Counted from the stretch's first letter, positions 43,742 to 53,920 are shown. The stretch: DNA of 64,000 bases from Aquarana catesbeiana (GCF_042186555.1 NC_133328.1:614901744-614965743); one strand, 5' to 3'. Notes: a model not told the origin generated them from the sequence alone. Program-made: numbers and translations.

Positions 43742-44163
43742 AGAAACTGTTGAAAGACCTGAAAATGGCTGTACACCAACAGTTCCTTTCCAATCTGAAG
43801 GACCAGATCAATTTTGCCAAAGAGGTACTTTTAAGCGTTAAAAATGATGTTTAAATAAGAACGCATTCTATTCATTTTTAATTCCACTGTGTATCACTAT
43901 AAATCCTAGAGAAGTCCAGGGGGGAGGGGGAGGGGTGTTTAATACTTCTTTCTGGCTTCTATTCTATAAAACTGGACTTGTACTTTAAACTTGGTAATCT
44001 GCTAACTTTGTCAGGAGAACGGTGTTTACCGTATCGATTAAATATCATTCAGAAATGTGAGAGGCGGCCATAAAAAGGTGACAATTAGCAGTAATCTGTG
44101 CTGCTCCTTATTCTTCAGAGTGATGCCAACTGCTCGACTCAGCAAGTCTGTACACAGCAAGCT
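43742..44163. other. No gene; unassigned sequence
   Basis: Nothing recognised apart from a short G-rich run at 43918-43936. Confidence 0.4.
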
Positions 44164-45210
44164 GGGATGGGGATCAATGTTACAAAGGTGGGATGGGGAT
44201 CAATGTTACAAAGGTGGGATGGGATCAATGTTACAAAGGTGGGATGGGGATCAATGTTACAAAGGTGGGATGGGATCAATGTTACAAAGGTGGGATGGGG
44301 ATAAATGTTACAAAGGTGGGATGGGGATCAATGTTACAAAGGTGGGATGGGGATCAATGTTACAAAGGTGGGATGGGGATCAATGTTACAAAGGTGGGAT
44401 GGGGATAAATGTTACAAAGGTGGGATGGGGATCAATGTTACAAAGGTGGGATGGGGATCAATGTTACAAAGGTGGGATGGGGATAAATGTTACAAAGGTG
44501 GGATGGGGATCAATGTTACAAAGGTGGGATGGGGATCAATGTTACAAAGGTGGGATGGGGATAAATGTTACAAAGGTGGGATGGGGATACAAAGGTGGGA
44601 TGGGGATACAAAGGTGGGATGGGATCGATGTTACAAAGGTGGGATGGGGATCAACGTTACAAAGGTGGGATGGGGATCAACGTTACAAAGGTGGGATGGG
44701 GATCAACGTTACAAAGGTGGGATGGGGATCAACGTTACAAAGGTGGGATGGGGATCAACGTTACAAAGGTGGGATGGGGATCAACGTTACAAAGGTGGGA
44801 TGGGGATCAATGTTACAAAGGTGGGATGGGGATCAATGTTACAAAGGTGGGATGGGGATACAAAGGTGGGATGGGATCGATGTTACAAAGGTGGGATGGG
44901 GATCAACGTTACAAAGGTGGGATGGGGATCAATGTTACAAAGGTGGGATGGGATCAATGTTACAAAGGTGGGATGGGATCAATGTTACAAAGGTGGGATG
45001 GGGATACAAAGGTGGGATGGGGTCAATGTGACAAAGGTTGGATGGGGATCAATGTTACAAAGGTGGGATGGGATCAATGTTACAAAGGTGGGATGGGGAT
45101 CAATGTGACAAAGGTGGGATGGGATCAATGTTACAAAGGTGGGGTGGGGATCAATGTTACAAAGATGGGATGGGGATACAAAGGTGGGATGGGATCAGTG
45201 TTACAAAGGT
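44164..45210. repeat. 26-bp minisatellite with higher-order structure, about 42 units
   Basis: The basic unit gggatggggatcaatgttac plus aaaggt is 26 bp. Variants are 25 bp (one G fewer), 19 bp (gggatggggatacaaaggt), ataaatg and caacg. Runs of variants are ordered: ataaatg recurs every third unit at 44404-44565, six caacg units lie at 44650-44790, and the 19-bp/gatcgatg/caacg trio appears twice about 270 bp apart. All forward frames are open because the unit has no stop in any frame; the deduced repeats are not a protein family. Confidence 0.97.
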
Positions 45211-45561
45211 GTCTGATGGTCCATACTCCATAAAGCTCTGATTACTGAAGATGCAGTTTGTAAAAGGACAACAGCTGCATCATCCTTATCCAAAAAGCAG
45301 AACAAAATAAATGTAGTTAGTAAAACATACCTACCTAAATATGAATTAATCATTTTTTAAAAATCTGAACACATACAATAGACAGAACTGCAGCCAAAGC
45401 AACACACACTTGGCATGCATTCTATATAGGAATGGTTACGGACGAAATTACTACACATAGTCTTATGATCCCTCTGCTCATGCTAGGAGTAGGGCTGAGT
45501 GGTGTTATGAAAATAACACCACATTTAAAAGGGGAAAAGTTTACGTAAAGGCTACATACAC
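45211..45561. other. No gene; unassigned sequence
   Basis: No repeat match or coding signal. Confidence 0.4.
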
Positions 45562-46003
45562 TTAAAGTGAAAAATAAATTTCAGTACCTAAATTCTGCTC
45601 TTGCAGAATACCTACCTGAGCCCCCATCTCGATTCAGCGATGTTGCATGAGAGACTCGGCTGTCCGGGACTCTCCCCTCCTCATTGGCTAAGACAGCAGC
45701 GAAGCGCCAGTTGTTCCTGCTGCTATCAAAGTCAGTGAGCCAATGAGGAGGAGGGGGGGGGGGGGCCAGGCCACGGCTCCGTGTCTGAATGGACACACTG
45801 AGCAGCGGCTCGTCTCGGGTGCCCCCATAGCAAGCTGCTTGCAGTGGGGGCACTTAACAGGAGGGAGGGGCCAGCAGTGCCAGCAAGGGACCTGAGACGA
45901 TGAGGATCGGGGCTGCTCTGTGCAAAACCACTACACAGAGCAGGCAAGTATAACATGTTATTTTGAAACAAACAAAAAAACAAGACTTTAGTATCACTTT
46001 TAA
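45562..46003 (-). mobile_element. Family B TTAA element, copy B4 (reverse)
   Basis: From TTAAAGTGAAAAATAAATTT to agtatcacttttaa. Contains ctacctgagcccccatctcg, ctgctatcaaagtca, ctctgtgcaaaacca and gcaagtataacatgtt, the reversed B body. The hairpin at the left end is degraded. Its right TTAA (46000-46003) is the left TTAA of A2. Confidence 0.8.
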
Positions 46004-46366
46004 ATTGGGAGTTCCACCCAAAAGTGGAACTAGCACTCATTTGTTCCCCCCCCCCCCCCAGCAGCTCGGCTCCCTCCTACTTACTCCTTCCTCCTCTTTC
46101 CCCCACCACCGGGCCAGTAGGAGAGCGCAGCGGTGCCTCACACATGCGCAGTAGGAAACTGGAGTGAAGCCGTAATGCTACACTGCCGGGTTCCCTTACC
46201 CGCAATGGCGGACACAGCACCCGACAGCTGATGGAAACATCAGCTGCGGTGCCGACATCGCTGGGCTCCAGGACAGGCAAGTGTCCTATTATTAAAAGTC
46301 AGCAGCTGCAGTATGTGTAGCTGCTGGCTTTTAATTTTTGCAGGGGTGGGCGGACCTCCGCTTTAA
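46000..46366. mobile_element. Family A TTAA element, copy A2
   Basis: Starts ttaaattgggagttccaccc and ends gcggacctccgctttaa. Contains the family hairpin at 46291-46336 (aaaagtcagcagct ... agctgctggctttt) and catgcgcagtagg. Shares TTAA with B4 on the left and Y on the right. Confidence 0.85.
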
Positions 46367-46660
46367 GGTCAACTCCAGGAATTCAGCCACTTTCTAAAGT
46401 GTTCTGACTTACTATGGGTTGAGTCAAACGAGGTGCCTGCCTGTGATTGGGCAGAAGGAGGAGAGGGGCAAGCAGAGCAGCTGCAGGAGAATGGACCAGA
46501 AGGTCCAGCGTCTGAAGTATAGTAATAGCTAGGCTCCCGGGGGTCAGTAAATATGCAGATAAGAGATAAGCTCATGAGGTGGCATGCACCTTGTTGGACT
46601 TAACCCATAGCAATGCAGCACATTTAAGAAAGTGGCTTTATTCCTGGAGTTCAGTTCTAA
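46363..46660. mobile_element. TTAA element Y with about 40-bp inverted ends
   Basis: The left TTAAGGTCAACTCCAGGAAT and right ATTCCTGGAGTTCAGTTCTAA, extended by gccactttct / agaaagtggc, form long inverted repeats. Shares its left TTAA with A2. Non-coding. Confidence 0.8.
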
Positions 46661-47056
46661 CTTCAGCAGGAAAAAAAAAACGTGGCACCACTCTGATGGC
46701 TGACATGGTAAAAATGAAAAGGAATGAATAAACATAAATATGATTACACCATCATATTCAGCTGTTTGTCAGCAGTTCAAATTGAAAAACTACTTTTCAA
46801 AGATAAACAGTCCACAAAGTGTTTCTGTCAAATATTTAAGGGTATCAGCAAAAATGCTAAGCTGAACAAATTAACTTGTTTTATTGCATAAAAACATAGT
46901 CTTTCCCAATATACATATAGCCATTGCTGGTCCTGCATTGTACATGGTGATTTAGGGGTCTCTTTTCCACATTTCAGTATAGGAGAAAAGAGAATAAATC
47001 CATGCACTCTCTCTGGACAATGGGGTAAAGTAATACTCTCTAGTAAATCATCCGAG
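46661..47056. other. No gene; unassigned sequence
   Basis: No internal repeat match or protein-like frame recognised. Confidence 0.4.
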
Positions 47057-47175
47057 TATAAGCCCCCATTCACACACAAGTGTTTTGTAGTGCGAAGCTA
47101 CAAAACGCTCAAAAAGCCGAATCCCATGGATTTCAATAGTCCCTGTTCACATTTGAGTGTCTAGGTTCCTGTAAC
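47057..47175. mobile_element. TTCACAC-type MITE fragment T11
   Basis: Begins ataagcccccattcacacac and continues with an aaaacgctc-type body like T1 but stops after about 110 bp with no right terminus. Confidence 0.55.
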
Positions 47176-47824
47176 TTAAAGCAGAGTTCCGGCCGAAATA
47201 TGACTTTAAGATAAAAAATACCCCTAGAATACTCATGCCTCGTGCAATGTAACAAAGATATGCTGTAAACTATGCCCAGTTTTCTATTTGTGCAGTTACT
47301 TTGTGAAGTTCCTGCACAGCATGGCCATCTGAAGCCAGTGTGTCCTCCTTCCTGTATTCCGTGCATGCTGGCTACCCGATGTGCACCTGCCGATCTCGCG
47401 CACGTGCGGTGCAATTTTGGTCATCTTGCCATGCCAAGCTGACCAAGATGTTCCATGGACGCCAATGGTAAAATGTTACGGGAGCAGTGCCATGCCAAGC
47501 TGACCAAGATGTTCCATAGACGCCAATAGTAAAATGTTACGGGAGCAGTGTCATGCCAAGCTGGCCAAGATTTTTACATAGACGCCAATGTTAAACGTTC
47601 CTGAAGCAGTGCCATGCCAAGCTGACCAAGATCTCCCAGGAGCCAATGCAAAAATGAAAATGACGTACGTGGCCATGGCCCCTAAAGGAGGAAGTGAAAT
47701 TAGATACAGGCTTAAATCAGGTAAGTGAACAGAAAAAAAATAAATAAATTGCCAATTCATTTTAAGGACGCACATTAGTGCTGCATGGTGAGGAGTAAAA
47801 ACCGTGGGTGGAACTAGGCTTTAA
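47176..47824. mobile_element. Family Q TTAA element, copy Q1
   Basis: Starts TTAAAGCAGAGTTCCGGCC and ends GGTGGAACTAGGCTTTAA. Contains a 61-bp tandem repeat absent from Q2. Shares its terminal TTAA (47821-47824) with the following element. Confidence 0.75.
47408..47640. repeat. 61-bp tandem repeat, about 3.7 units
   Basis: Units run from catgccaagctgaccaagat through gacgccaat and gttacgggagcagtg. The fourth is shorter. Located in Q1. Confidence 0.9.
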
Positions 47825-48469
47825 AGTGGTTGTAAACCTCTAACATAAAAAATGAACAAAGCGTATCCCTCCATAGTGTGTACTTGCCTGAAAACTAAAA
47901 CACTGAGTGTCACTGCCCTCTGCATGATTCACTTCTAATAGGTTAAGCTGACATAACTGGCCCGCCCTCTGTGAAAGGAACAAGAGAACATCTTTCTGCC
48001 TCAAGCCCCCTACACACATGCAGAATGTCAGGAGACCTTTGTCGACATTCTGCCCGTGTGTATGTCGAACGTGCATGCTGGAAATCCAGCAGCCCACCGA
48101 CTCCTGACCAGCGCTCTCAGCCAATGGCAGAGAGCGCTGATCGGAGTGTTCTGGCGGGGAAGCTTTCCCCCTGTTAGAACACAACAGCTCAGCGGGGGGA
48201 GATCGTTGGACTAACTTCGCATGGTTAGTACAGTGTCTCTGACCAGAGCGGTCAAAAAACTGTTAGTGTGTACCCAGTATTAAGGAATATACACAATTAT
48301 CACTGTAGGTTATTTTTTATAGCAGATATTCACTGGTTTAGCATCCATAGCAATGTATTTTTAGTACAGGTTTTTAGTGCTGTCAGTGCCCCTTTTAGGG
48401 AGACTTTCTGTACGTCACCAGGCCTGAAATTGAGGGAGAATCCAAAAGTTCATCACCAGAAAAAAGGAA
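47821..48469. mobile_element. TTAA element AA with a nested ACACAC-ended MITE
   Basis: Starts TTAAAGTGGTTGTAAACCTC at the shared TTAA. At about 48005-48286 lies a MITE-like block from ccccctacacacatgcag to gttagtgtgtacccagtatt, whose middle (agcgctctcagccaatggca; cagagagcgct) is palindromic and resembles 27040-27180. The right end of AA was not found. Confidence 0.5.
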
Positions 48470-48471
48470 TA

Positions 48472-48929
48472 AGGCCCGGTTCACACTGATGTGAGTTCAT
48501 GACGAATGCGATGCGTCAAAAACACTTTAAATTCGCATGTCATCCCTAAAGCCACTGTTTTCAATGACGGCCGTTCACATACATGTGTTGTGATTCCTCT
48601 ACGGATGCGATTAAAAAAAGGGTCTTGTGCGAGTTTACTGCGTTGCGAATTTAGTCTCCATAGACATCAATGTAAATCGTTCTTGAATCGCATTGATGGT
48701 TCACATATGTGTGAATTCCACCACACTACTCTCCACAAAAAACAGGAAGTACACAGGAAGTTAACACCTTTTTTTTTTTTTTTTTTTTACATTATGATTC
48801 CATTGGCTAGAATATCAATCGCAGCTATGTCCAACTCCTGAAATTCGCTGTAAAAATCACGGTAAATTCGCACTTCACAAAGGACAAAAAACGGAACAAA
48901 ATCACTGCGCATCAGTTTGAACCGGGCCT
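48472..48929. mobile_element. TTCACAC-type MITE T9 with TA duplication
   Basis: AGGCCCGGTTCACACTGATG on the left and CAGTTTGAACCGGGCCT on the right, flanked by TA (48470-48471 and 48930-48931). The second TA is inside the TTAA that begins A3. Body of ATTCGCAT/ATGCGAT tokens. Confidence 0.85.
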
Positions 48930-49415
48930 TAAAGCGGGGGTTCACCCACACCGCCAAAAAAAAAAAATATTAAAAGCCAGCAGCTACAAATACTGCAGCT
49001 GCTGACTTTTAATACATGGCCACTTACCTATCCCAGGGTCCAGCGATGTCGGCAGGGGACGCCGAGAACCCGCTCGGTTCTCGGCAGCTGCCGCCGCCAT
49101 CCTAGGTGAGGGAATCTGGAAGTGAAGCGTTGCGGCTTCACTTCCCGGTTCCCTACTGCGCATGCGCGAGTCGCGCTGCGCGTCCCAAGTGGTCCCCGCT
49201 CTCTCCTGGGAGCTGTGTGTTCCCAGTAGACAGCGCGGTGAGGACGGGAAGAGGCATAGACTCCCATGGGAGTCCATGCCGGAAGTGGGTGCAAATACCT
49301 GTCTTAGACAGGTATCTGCACCCCCCTCCCCCCTGAAAGGTGCCAAATGTGACACCAGAGGGGGGGAGGGTTCCGAAAAGCGGAAGTTCCATTTTTGTGT
49401 GAAACTCCGCTTTAA
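48929..49415. mobile_element. Family A TTAA element, copy A3
   Basis: Starts TTAAAGCGGGGGTTCACCC and ends gtgaaactccgctttaa. Hairpin at 48969-49013 as in A1. The GC-rich body includes catgcgcgagtcgcgctgcg, a 12-nt cagacaggtat-type palindrome and G/C runs. Confidence 0.9.
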
Positions 49416-50397
49416 GGAGATATATTCCAATAGGGGCGATTGTGTTGTTTGTATTGACTCTGAATCTCTTCGCAGTGTCATGTATTAAACTGTGTAATTG
49501 TCAGATACAATATCTAAAATTCATGAAAAAAATAAATAAAAAAAAAGCAAAAAAAATAAAAATAGTTTGTCAGCCTATAATAAAAATGATGTACCAATAA
49601 AAGCCTTAAGTGTGCCTAAACCAAAAAAAAAAAATTTCGGCTGGGCATCAAGGCTTCACCGCCCTCTGTTTGCAAATGGGAGCCTTTCATTTTTAAGCGG
49701 GGAGTTGTTTTTTAAAAGTGTAAATACAGCAGTCAAAAGGGCAAGCTCCGATCCAATGCCAAAAATAAGATCAAATAAAACGTTTCCAGCGGATTTCCAG
49801 CAGACGTCACCGGGGTATGTGCAGCTGCACGGCTCAGGGTGCTGACACTGGAATGGAAAGAGTGATGGGAAAAGAAAATTGCTATGCAATGCTAGATTTT
49901 TTGGTTCAATTTAAGGATTAGAAAAGAATGTTTGAAATAATATACAGACAATTTAATGTGCTTTGGGGTGGGGCGGGGTGGTATAAAATGTATATTTAGA
50001 ATGCAATCTGCTGCCTAGTGATTAGGCCACTGAAACGAACAGCCTGGAGCAACAAGAAGGAAAACTGCAAGCTGACAGATCCTGCTGAGTCAGCGATTGA
50101 TATTTGTGACACTAGTAAAAGCAACAATGCTCATAATTAAGAAGACTGGTGCTGCGACTGACTGAATACTATAGCCAGGAGTGGTGATTCCTTCATTCAA
50201 ACTGTTTAGCATAGATGGGAGAATTAACTGAAAAATGTGACTGTATGGGTAACCTAAATGAGCAAGATGGTCAGTTGCAATGTCATGATGTTGCATGATG
50301 GAGCCATCAAAATGTTCCCCTGAGGTAGTCGCACTGCACAGCGATTCGGCCACTGGTCAAGGAGAGGCTTTTTGGCCATAAAAAACTGTAATAGCTA
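49416..50397. other. Repeat-poor island, no gene found
   Basis: No internal repeat match. 49640-49850 is complex sequence (ctgtttgcaaatgggagcc). No protein-like frame longer than chance. Candidate for a conservation test. Confidence 0.4.
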
Positions 50398-50432
50398 AAC
50401 ATTTTTACCTTAATGCATTATATGCAATAAGG
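50398..50432. mobile_element. Family B hairpin fragment
   Basis: tttttaccttaatgcattat plus atgcaataagg is the B hairpin with nothing else of B on its left; it is broken by the hAT MITE at 50433. Confidence 0.55.
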
Positions 50433-50581
50433 CAGGAGGTAGGCAACCTGGGGCCCTCCAGCTGTTGCAGAACTACAAGTCCCATCATGCCTCTGCCTTT
50501 GGGAGTCAGTCAGCCGCTTGCAATGCCTCATGGGACTTGTAGATCCGCAGCAGTTGGAGGGCCACAGTTTGAGCACTCATG
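50433..50581. mobile_element. hAT MITE L2 (AGGCAACCTGGGG)
   Basis: Near-palindrome from CAGGAGGTAGGCAACC to gtttgagcactcatg. Arms ccagctgttgcagaactaca / tgtagatccgcagcagttgg. The flanks caataagg and ccttattg are reverse complements rather than direct repeats. Confidence 0.8.
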
Positions 50582-50589
50582 CCTTATTG

Positions 50590-50741
50590 CAGGGGTAGGC
50601 AACCTGGGGACCTCCAGCTGTTGTGGAACTACAAGTCCGATGAGGCATTGCAAGCTGCTGACTGAATGACCCCCAAAGGCAGAGGCATGATGGGACTTGT
50701 AGTTCCTCAACAGCTGGAGGGCCACAGGTTGAGCACCCAAG
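50590..50741. mobile_element. hAT MITE L3, adjacent copy with inverted centre
   Basis: From CAGGGGTAGGCAACCTGG to acaggttgagcacccaag. Outer arms are in the same orientation as L2, but the centre (gaggcattgcaagctgctga ... aggcagaggcatgatgg) is the reverse complement of L2's centre. Confidence 0.85.
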
Positions 50742-50743
50742 CA

Positions 50744-51246
50744 TTAAAGTGATTGTAAAGGCTCGTTTTTTTTTTTTTGTTTTTCTTTAAACAATCATGT
50801 TATACTTACCTCCACCGTGCAGGTGGTTTTGCACAGAGCAGCCCAGATCCTCCTCTTCTCAGGTCCCTCTTCTCAGCTCCTGGTCCCTCCCTCCTATCGC
50901 GTGCCCCCATACCCAGCAGCTTCCTGTGGGGGCACTGTAGCCAAGTCAGAACTCAGTGTGTCCATTCAGACCGGGAGCCCTGACCGGGCCCCGCCCCTCT
51001 CTCCCCCGATTGGCTGGCTGACTTTGATTGACAGCCGTGGGAGCCAATGATGCCGCTGCTGTCTCAATCAGGAGGAGTGTCCCGGATGGCTTAGACATTC
51101 GAGGACTTTGCTGGAGAGAGATGGGGCTCAGGTATGTAATTAGGGGGTGCTGGGGAGGCTGCTACACACAAAAGTTTTTTGTTTTTTTATCTTAATGCAT
51201 AGAATGCATTAAGATAAAAAACCTTCTGCCTTTAAAACTTCTTTAA
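50744..51246 (+). mobile_element. Family B TTAA element, copy B5 (reference copy)
   Basis: The best complete B. TTAAAGTGATTGTAAAGGCT, a T run, caatcatgttatacttacct, gttttgcacagagcag, a GC-rich body with gattggctggctgac and gattgacagccg, ggctcaggtatgtaatta, a hairpin at about 51187-51217 (tatcttaatgcat ... atgcattaagata), then gcctttaaaacttctttaa. Non-coding. Shares its right TTAA with B6. Confidence 0.9.
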
Positions 51247-51424
51247 GGCAACAAAAAAAACCTTACAGTATCAGCTCCCCCCCTTACCTGACTCCTCTTT
51301 CGATCCAGTGCTGGGCTCAAGAGCAGGATCACTAGTCTCTCTCTCTCCTTGCAGGCACAGAGGCTGCAGTGGGAGCCACTGGCTCCTGATGTGGTCAATC
51401 AAATTCTGTAAGGAGGGAAGGGGT

Positions 51425-52105
51425 GAGCCACACTGTGTGTGGGGACACACAGCCACGCTCAGGAGGTGCAGCCACACCATGTGGGGACACACAGCTAGGC
51501 TCAGGAGGTGCAGACACACAGCCAGGCTCAGAAGGTGCAGCCACACCGTGTGTGGGGACACACAGCCAGGCTCAGGAGGTGCAGCCACACGGTGTGTGGG
51601 GACACACAGCCACACTTAGGAGGTGCAGCCACACAGTGTGTGGGGACACACAGCCACGCTCAGGAGGTGCAGCCACACAGTGTGTGGGGACACACAGCCA
51701 CGCTCAGGAGGTGCAGCCACACAGTGTGTGGGGACACACAGCCACGCTCAGGAGGTGCAGCCACACAGTGTGTGGGGACACACAGCCACGCTCAGGAGGT
51801 GCAGCCACACAGTGTGTGGGGACACACAGCCACGCTCAGGAGGTGCAGCCACACAGTGTGTGGGGACACACAGCCACGCTCAGGAGGTGCAGCCACACAG
51901 TGTGTGGGGACACACAGCCAGGCTCAGGAGGTGCAGCCACACCGTGTGGGGACACACAGCCAGGCTCAGGAGGTGCAGCCACACCGTGTGGGGACACACA
52001 GCCAGGCTCAGGAGGTGCAGCCACACCGTGTGGGGACACACAGCCAGGCTCGGAAGGTGCAGCCACACCGTGTGTAGGGACACAAAGCCAGGTTGAGGAG
52101 GTGCA
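51425..52105. repeat. 44/42-bp minisatellite
   Basis: About 16 units of gtgtgtggggacacacagcc plus acgctcaggaggtgcagccacac. The left and central units are 44 bp; the right-hand units are 42 bp (one gt fewer). Each unit has a gtgtg...cacac palindrome. Long frames in several phases are artefacts of a stop-free repeat. Confidence 0.95.
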
Positions 52106-52264
52106 GCCACACCATGTGCGGCTGCCCAGTTTACACCAAGCGCTTGCTATGGGAGCAGACACAGAGCAGGAGCCAAGAGCACTGGCATAGGACCCCAGAA
52201 GGAGGTCAGGCCGCTCTGTGCAAAACCATTACACAAAGCAGGTAAGTATAACATGTTTATTATT

Positions 52265-52624
52265 TTTTTTTTTGTATAATCTTTAACATTTTTAGGCAGT
52301 ACAAAAACATACAATAAAAGAAAAAAAAAATTTCAAGTCACAATAGCACAAGAGAACACTGATAAAAACAGCGAGATAAACCAGCATAACATATGCGAGT
52401 CCTCGTCTGTCCCAGACGTTCGATCCAAGTGGACAGCTCGTCTGCTACTCCGAAAAGAGGGCAGAAGAGATTTCATTGAATCCCAGAGGTATGGGACTTG
52501 AAAAGAAAAAAAAAAAAATAGAAAAATGTAAAAAACTTTAGAAAAAAGATTACTGCTCCCAAATACATAACATGAAGTTCACACCTGGTTTATTAGCCGG
52601 GTAGATGCAGCAACATCAGGGTTC
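52265..52624 (-). mobile_element. 5'-truncated LINE-type retrotransposon insert with 14-15 bp TSD
   Basis: Flanked by direct repeats of acatgtttattattt (52251-52265 and 52625-52639). A T run follows the left copy, so on the minus strand the insert ends in poly-A after tgttaaagattatac. This is the signature of target-primed reverse transcription. The insert is about 360 bp, non-coding, consistent with an L1-type 3' UTR, though the family is not identified. Confidence 0.8.
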
Positions 52625-52675
52625 ACATGTTTATTATTTAAAAAAAAAAACTGAGCCTTTACAGGTACAGGTTAA

Positions 52676-53125
52676 CTTTATTAACATTCAGATACATTTT
52701 TGTAGCAACTCCATAAACTAATCTATATTAGCAATAAAAATGGAGGTTTCTTCTAAAGCAGGTTGATGCTGCCTGTCTCACACGGTCTATGTTACAAAAC
52801 TCATTTTTTAACTTGAAACTAAGCAGAAAATTATGCTTTATAGCAATGCTCAGCAGCAAAGAACAGCTCATAATCTTGGATAATTCATGCTGTCGCCAGA
52901 GGCACTGCCTGCAGGGGAACTGGAAGAGATCTGCACATAAAATGTGACCTTTCCTGACTTTGCAGGCAGAAAATCTGAAGTTTTAAATGTCTCTAAAACA
53001 TCAGGCTGTCTATTCAGCAAAGTCCACATGCAGTGACTGTATTTATAAAGCAGTTATACAAATGGTTTTGGTGGTGCAGGTGCCACATATATGAACCAGA
53101 ACTTCAGGGGAAAAAGCATAAAAAT
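52676..53125. other. No gene; unassigned sequence
   Basis: No repeat match or coding signal recognised. Confidence 0.4.
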
Positions 53126-53280
53126 GGGGGCAGCACAGTGGTGTAGTGGTTAGCACCTTCAGCTAGCAGCAAAAAGGGTCACTGGTTCAAATCCTAACCA
53201 TGACACTATCTGCCTGGAGTTTGCATGTTCTCTCTGTGCCTGCGTGGGTTCACTCTGGTTTCCTCCCACACTCCAAAGAC

Positions 53281-53455
53281 TAAGGATGAGCTCCGGCGTG
53301 TTCGCACAGCCCACATGCAGAGCCCGCCAGGAAGTCAGCACTGCGTTGATCACAGGCAGTGAGACATTGTCCCGATGTCCCTGTGATTAGCGCAGCGCCG
53401 ACCTCCTGGCGGGCTCTGCACGTGGGCTGTGCGAACACGCCGGAGCTCATCCTTA
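53281..53455. mobile_element. 175-bp palindromic MITE in SINE copy 3
   Basis: Arms of about 75 bp: taaggatgagctccggcgtg ... cacgccggagctcatcctta. Flanked by ccaaagac and ctaaagac (7 of 8 identical), an 8-bp duplication of SINE sequence that suggests a hAT-type insertion. Confidence 0.9.
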
Positions 53456-53473
53456 CTAAAGACATGCTGGTAG

Positions 53474-53797
53474 GGCGGCACAGTGGTGTAGTGGTTAGCA
53501 CTCTCGCCTAGCAGAAAAAAGGGTCGCTGGTTCGAATCCCAACCACGACACTACCTGCCTGGGGTTTGCATGTTCTCCCTGTGCGGGTTTCCTCCGGGTA
53601 CTCCGGTTTCCTCCCACACTCCAAAGACATGCTGGTAGGTTAATTGGATCCTGTCTAAATTGGCCCTAGTATATGAATGTGAGTTGGGGACCTTAGAGTG
53701 AAAGCTCCAGGGTAGGGACCGATGTGAATGTACAATGTATATGTAAAGTGCTGCGTAAATTGACGGCGCTATACAAGTACCTTAAATAATAATAATC
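53474..53797 (+). repeat. tRNA-headed SINE, copy 4, full length
   Basis: From gcggcacagtggtgtagtgg through B-box ggttcgaatcc, ggtttgcatgttctccctgt, tcctccgggtactccggttt, gtgagttggggacc, aaagtgctgcgtaaattgac and cgctatacaagtacc to an AATAATAAT tail. RNA polymerase III A and B boxes are intact. Inserted into SINE copy 3. Confidence 0.92.
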
Positions 53798-53920
53798 AGA
53801 TCCTGTCTACCTAGTATATGTCTCCAAGGACCTTCTGATCAGGTCCACCTGAAAAACTGACAGGGAGACGTAACCAGAATGCCCATGCAAAAGGGGCCTA
53901 AGGATGTTATATAATGTTCT

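Larger units (their letters stand above)
51243..52675 (-). mobile_element. Family B TTAA element, copy B6 (reverse), expanded
   Basis: The left ttaaggcaacaaaaaaaacc and ccttacctgactcctctttc. The right ccgctctgtgcaaaacca, gcaggtaagtataacatgtt and gagcctttacaggtacaggttaa. The middle is replaced or expanded by a 44-bp minisatellite, and the right arm is split by a retrotransposed insert with target duplication. B5 and B6 form an inverted pair about a shared TTAA. Confidence 0.8.
53126..53835 (+). repeat. tRNA-headed SINE, copy 3, split twice
   Basis: The head ggcagcacagtggtgtagtg, A-box-like tagtggttagca and B-box ggttcaaatcc, then ggagtttgcatgttctctct to ccaaagac (53280). It continues after a palindromic MITE at 53456-53473 and again after the inserted SINE with gatcctgtctacctagtat at about 53801. 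The two interruptions are described separately. Confidence 0.85.

Noticed and set aside
44164..45210. CRISPR array
   Set aside because: Units are contiguous tandem repeats without unique spacers, and the genome context is vertebrate.
44057..45241. Long open frames (up to about 320 codons) reading MGINVTKVGWGSMLQRWDGD-type repeats
   Set aside because: They are translations of a 26-bp stop-free minisatellite; three frames are open at once, and there is no promoter, splice context or known protein family.
51423..52190. Long frames with repeated GAATQCVGTHS-type peptides
   Set aside because: Artefact of the 44/42-bp minisatellite in B6; the frames overlap in several phases and on both strands.
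53474..53560. A tRNA gene
   Set aside because: A and B boxes are present, but the sequence is the head of a SINE with a long unrelated body and a TAA tail; acceptor-stem pairing is not maintained.
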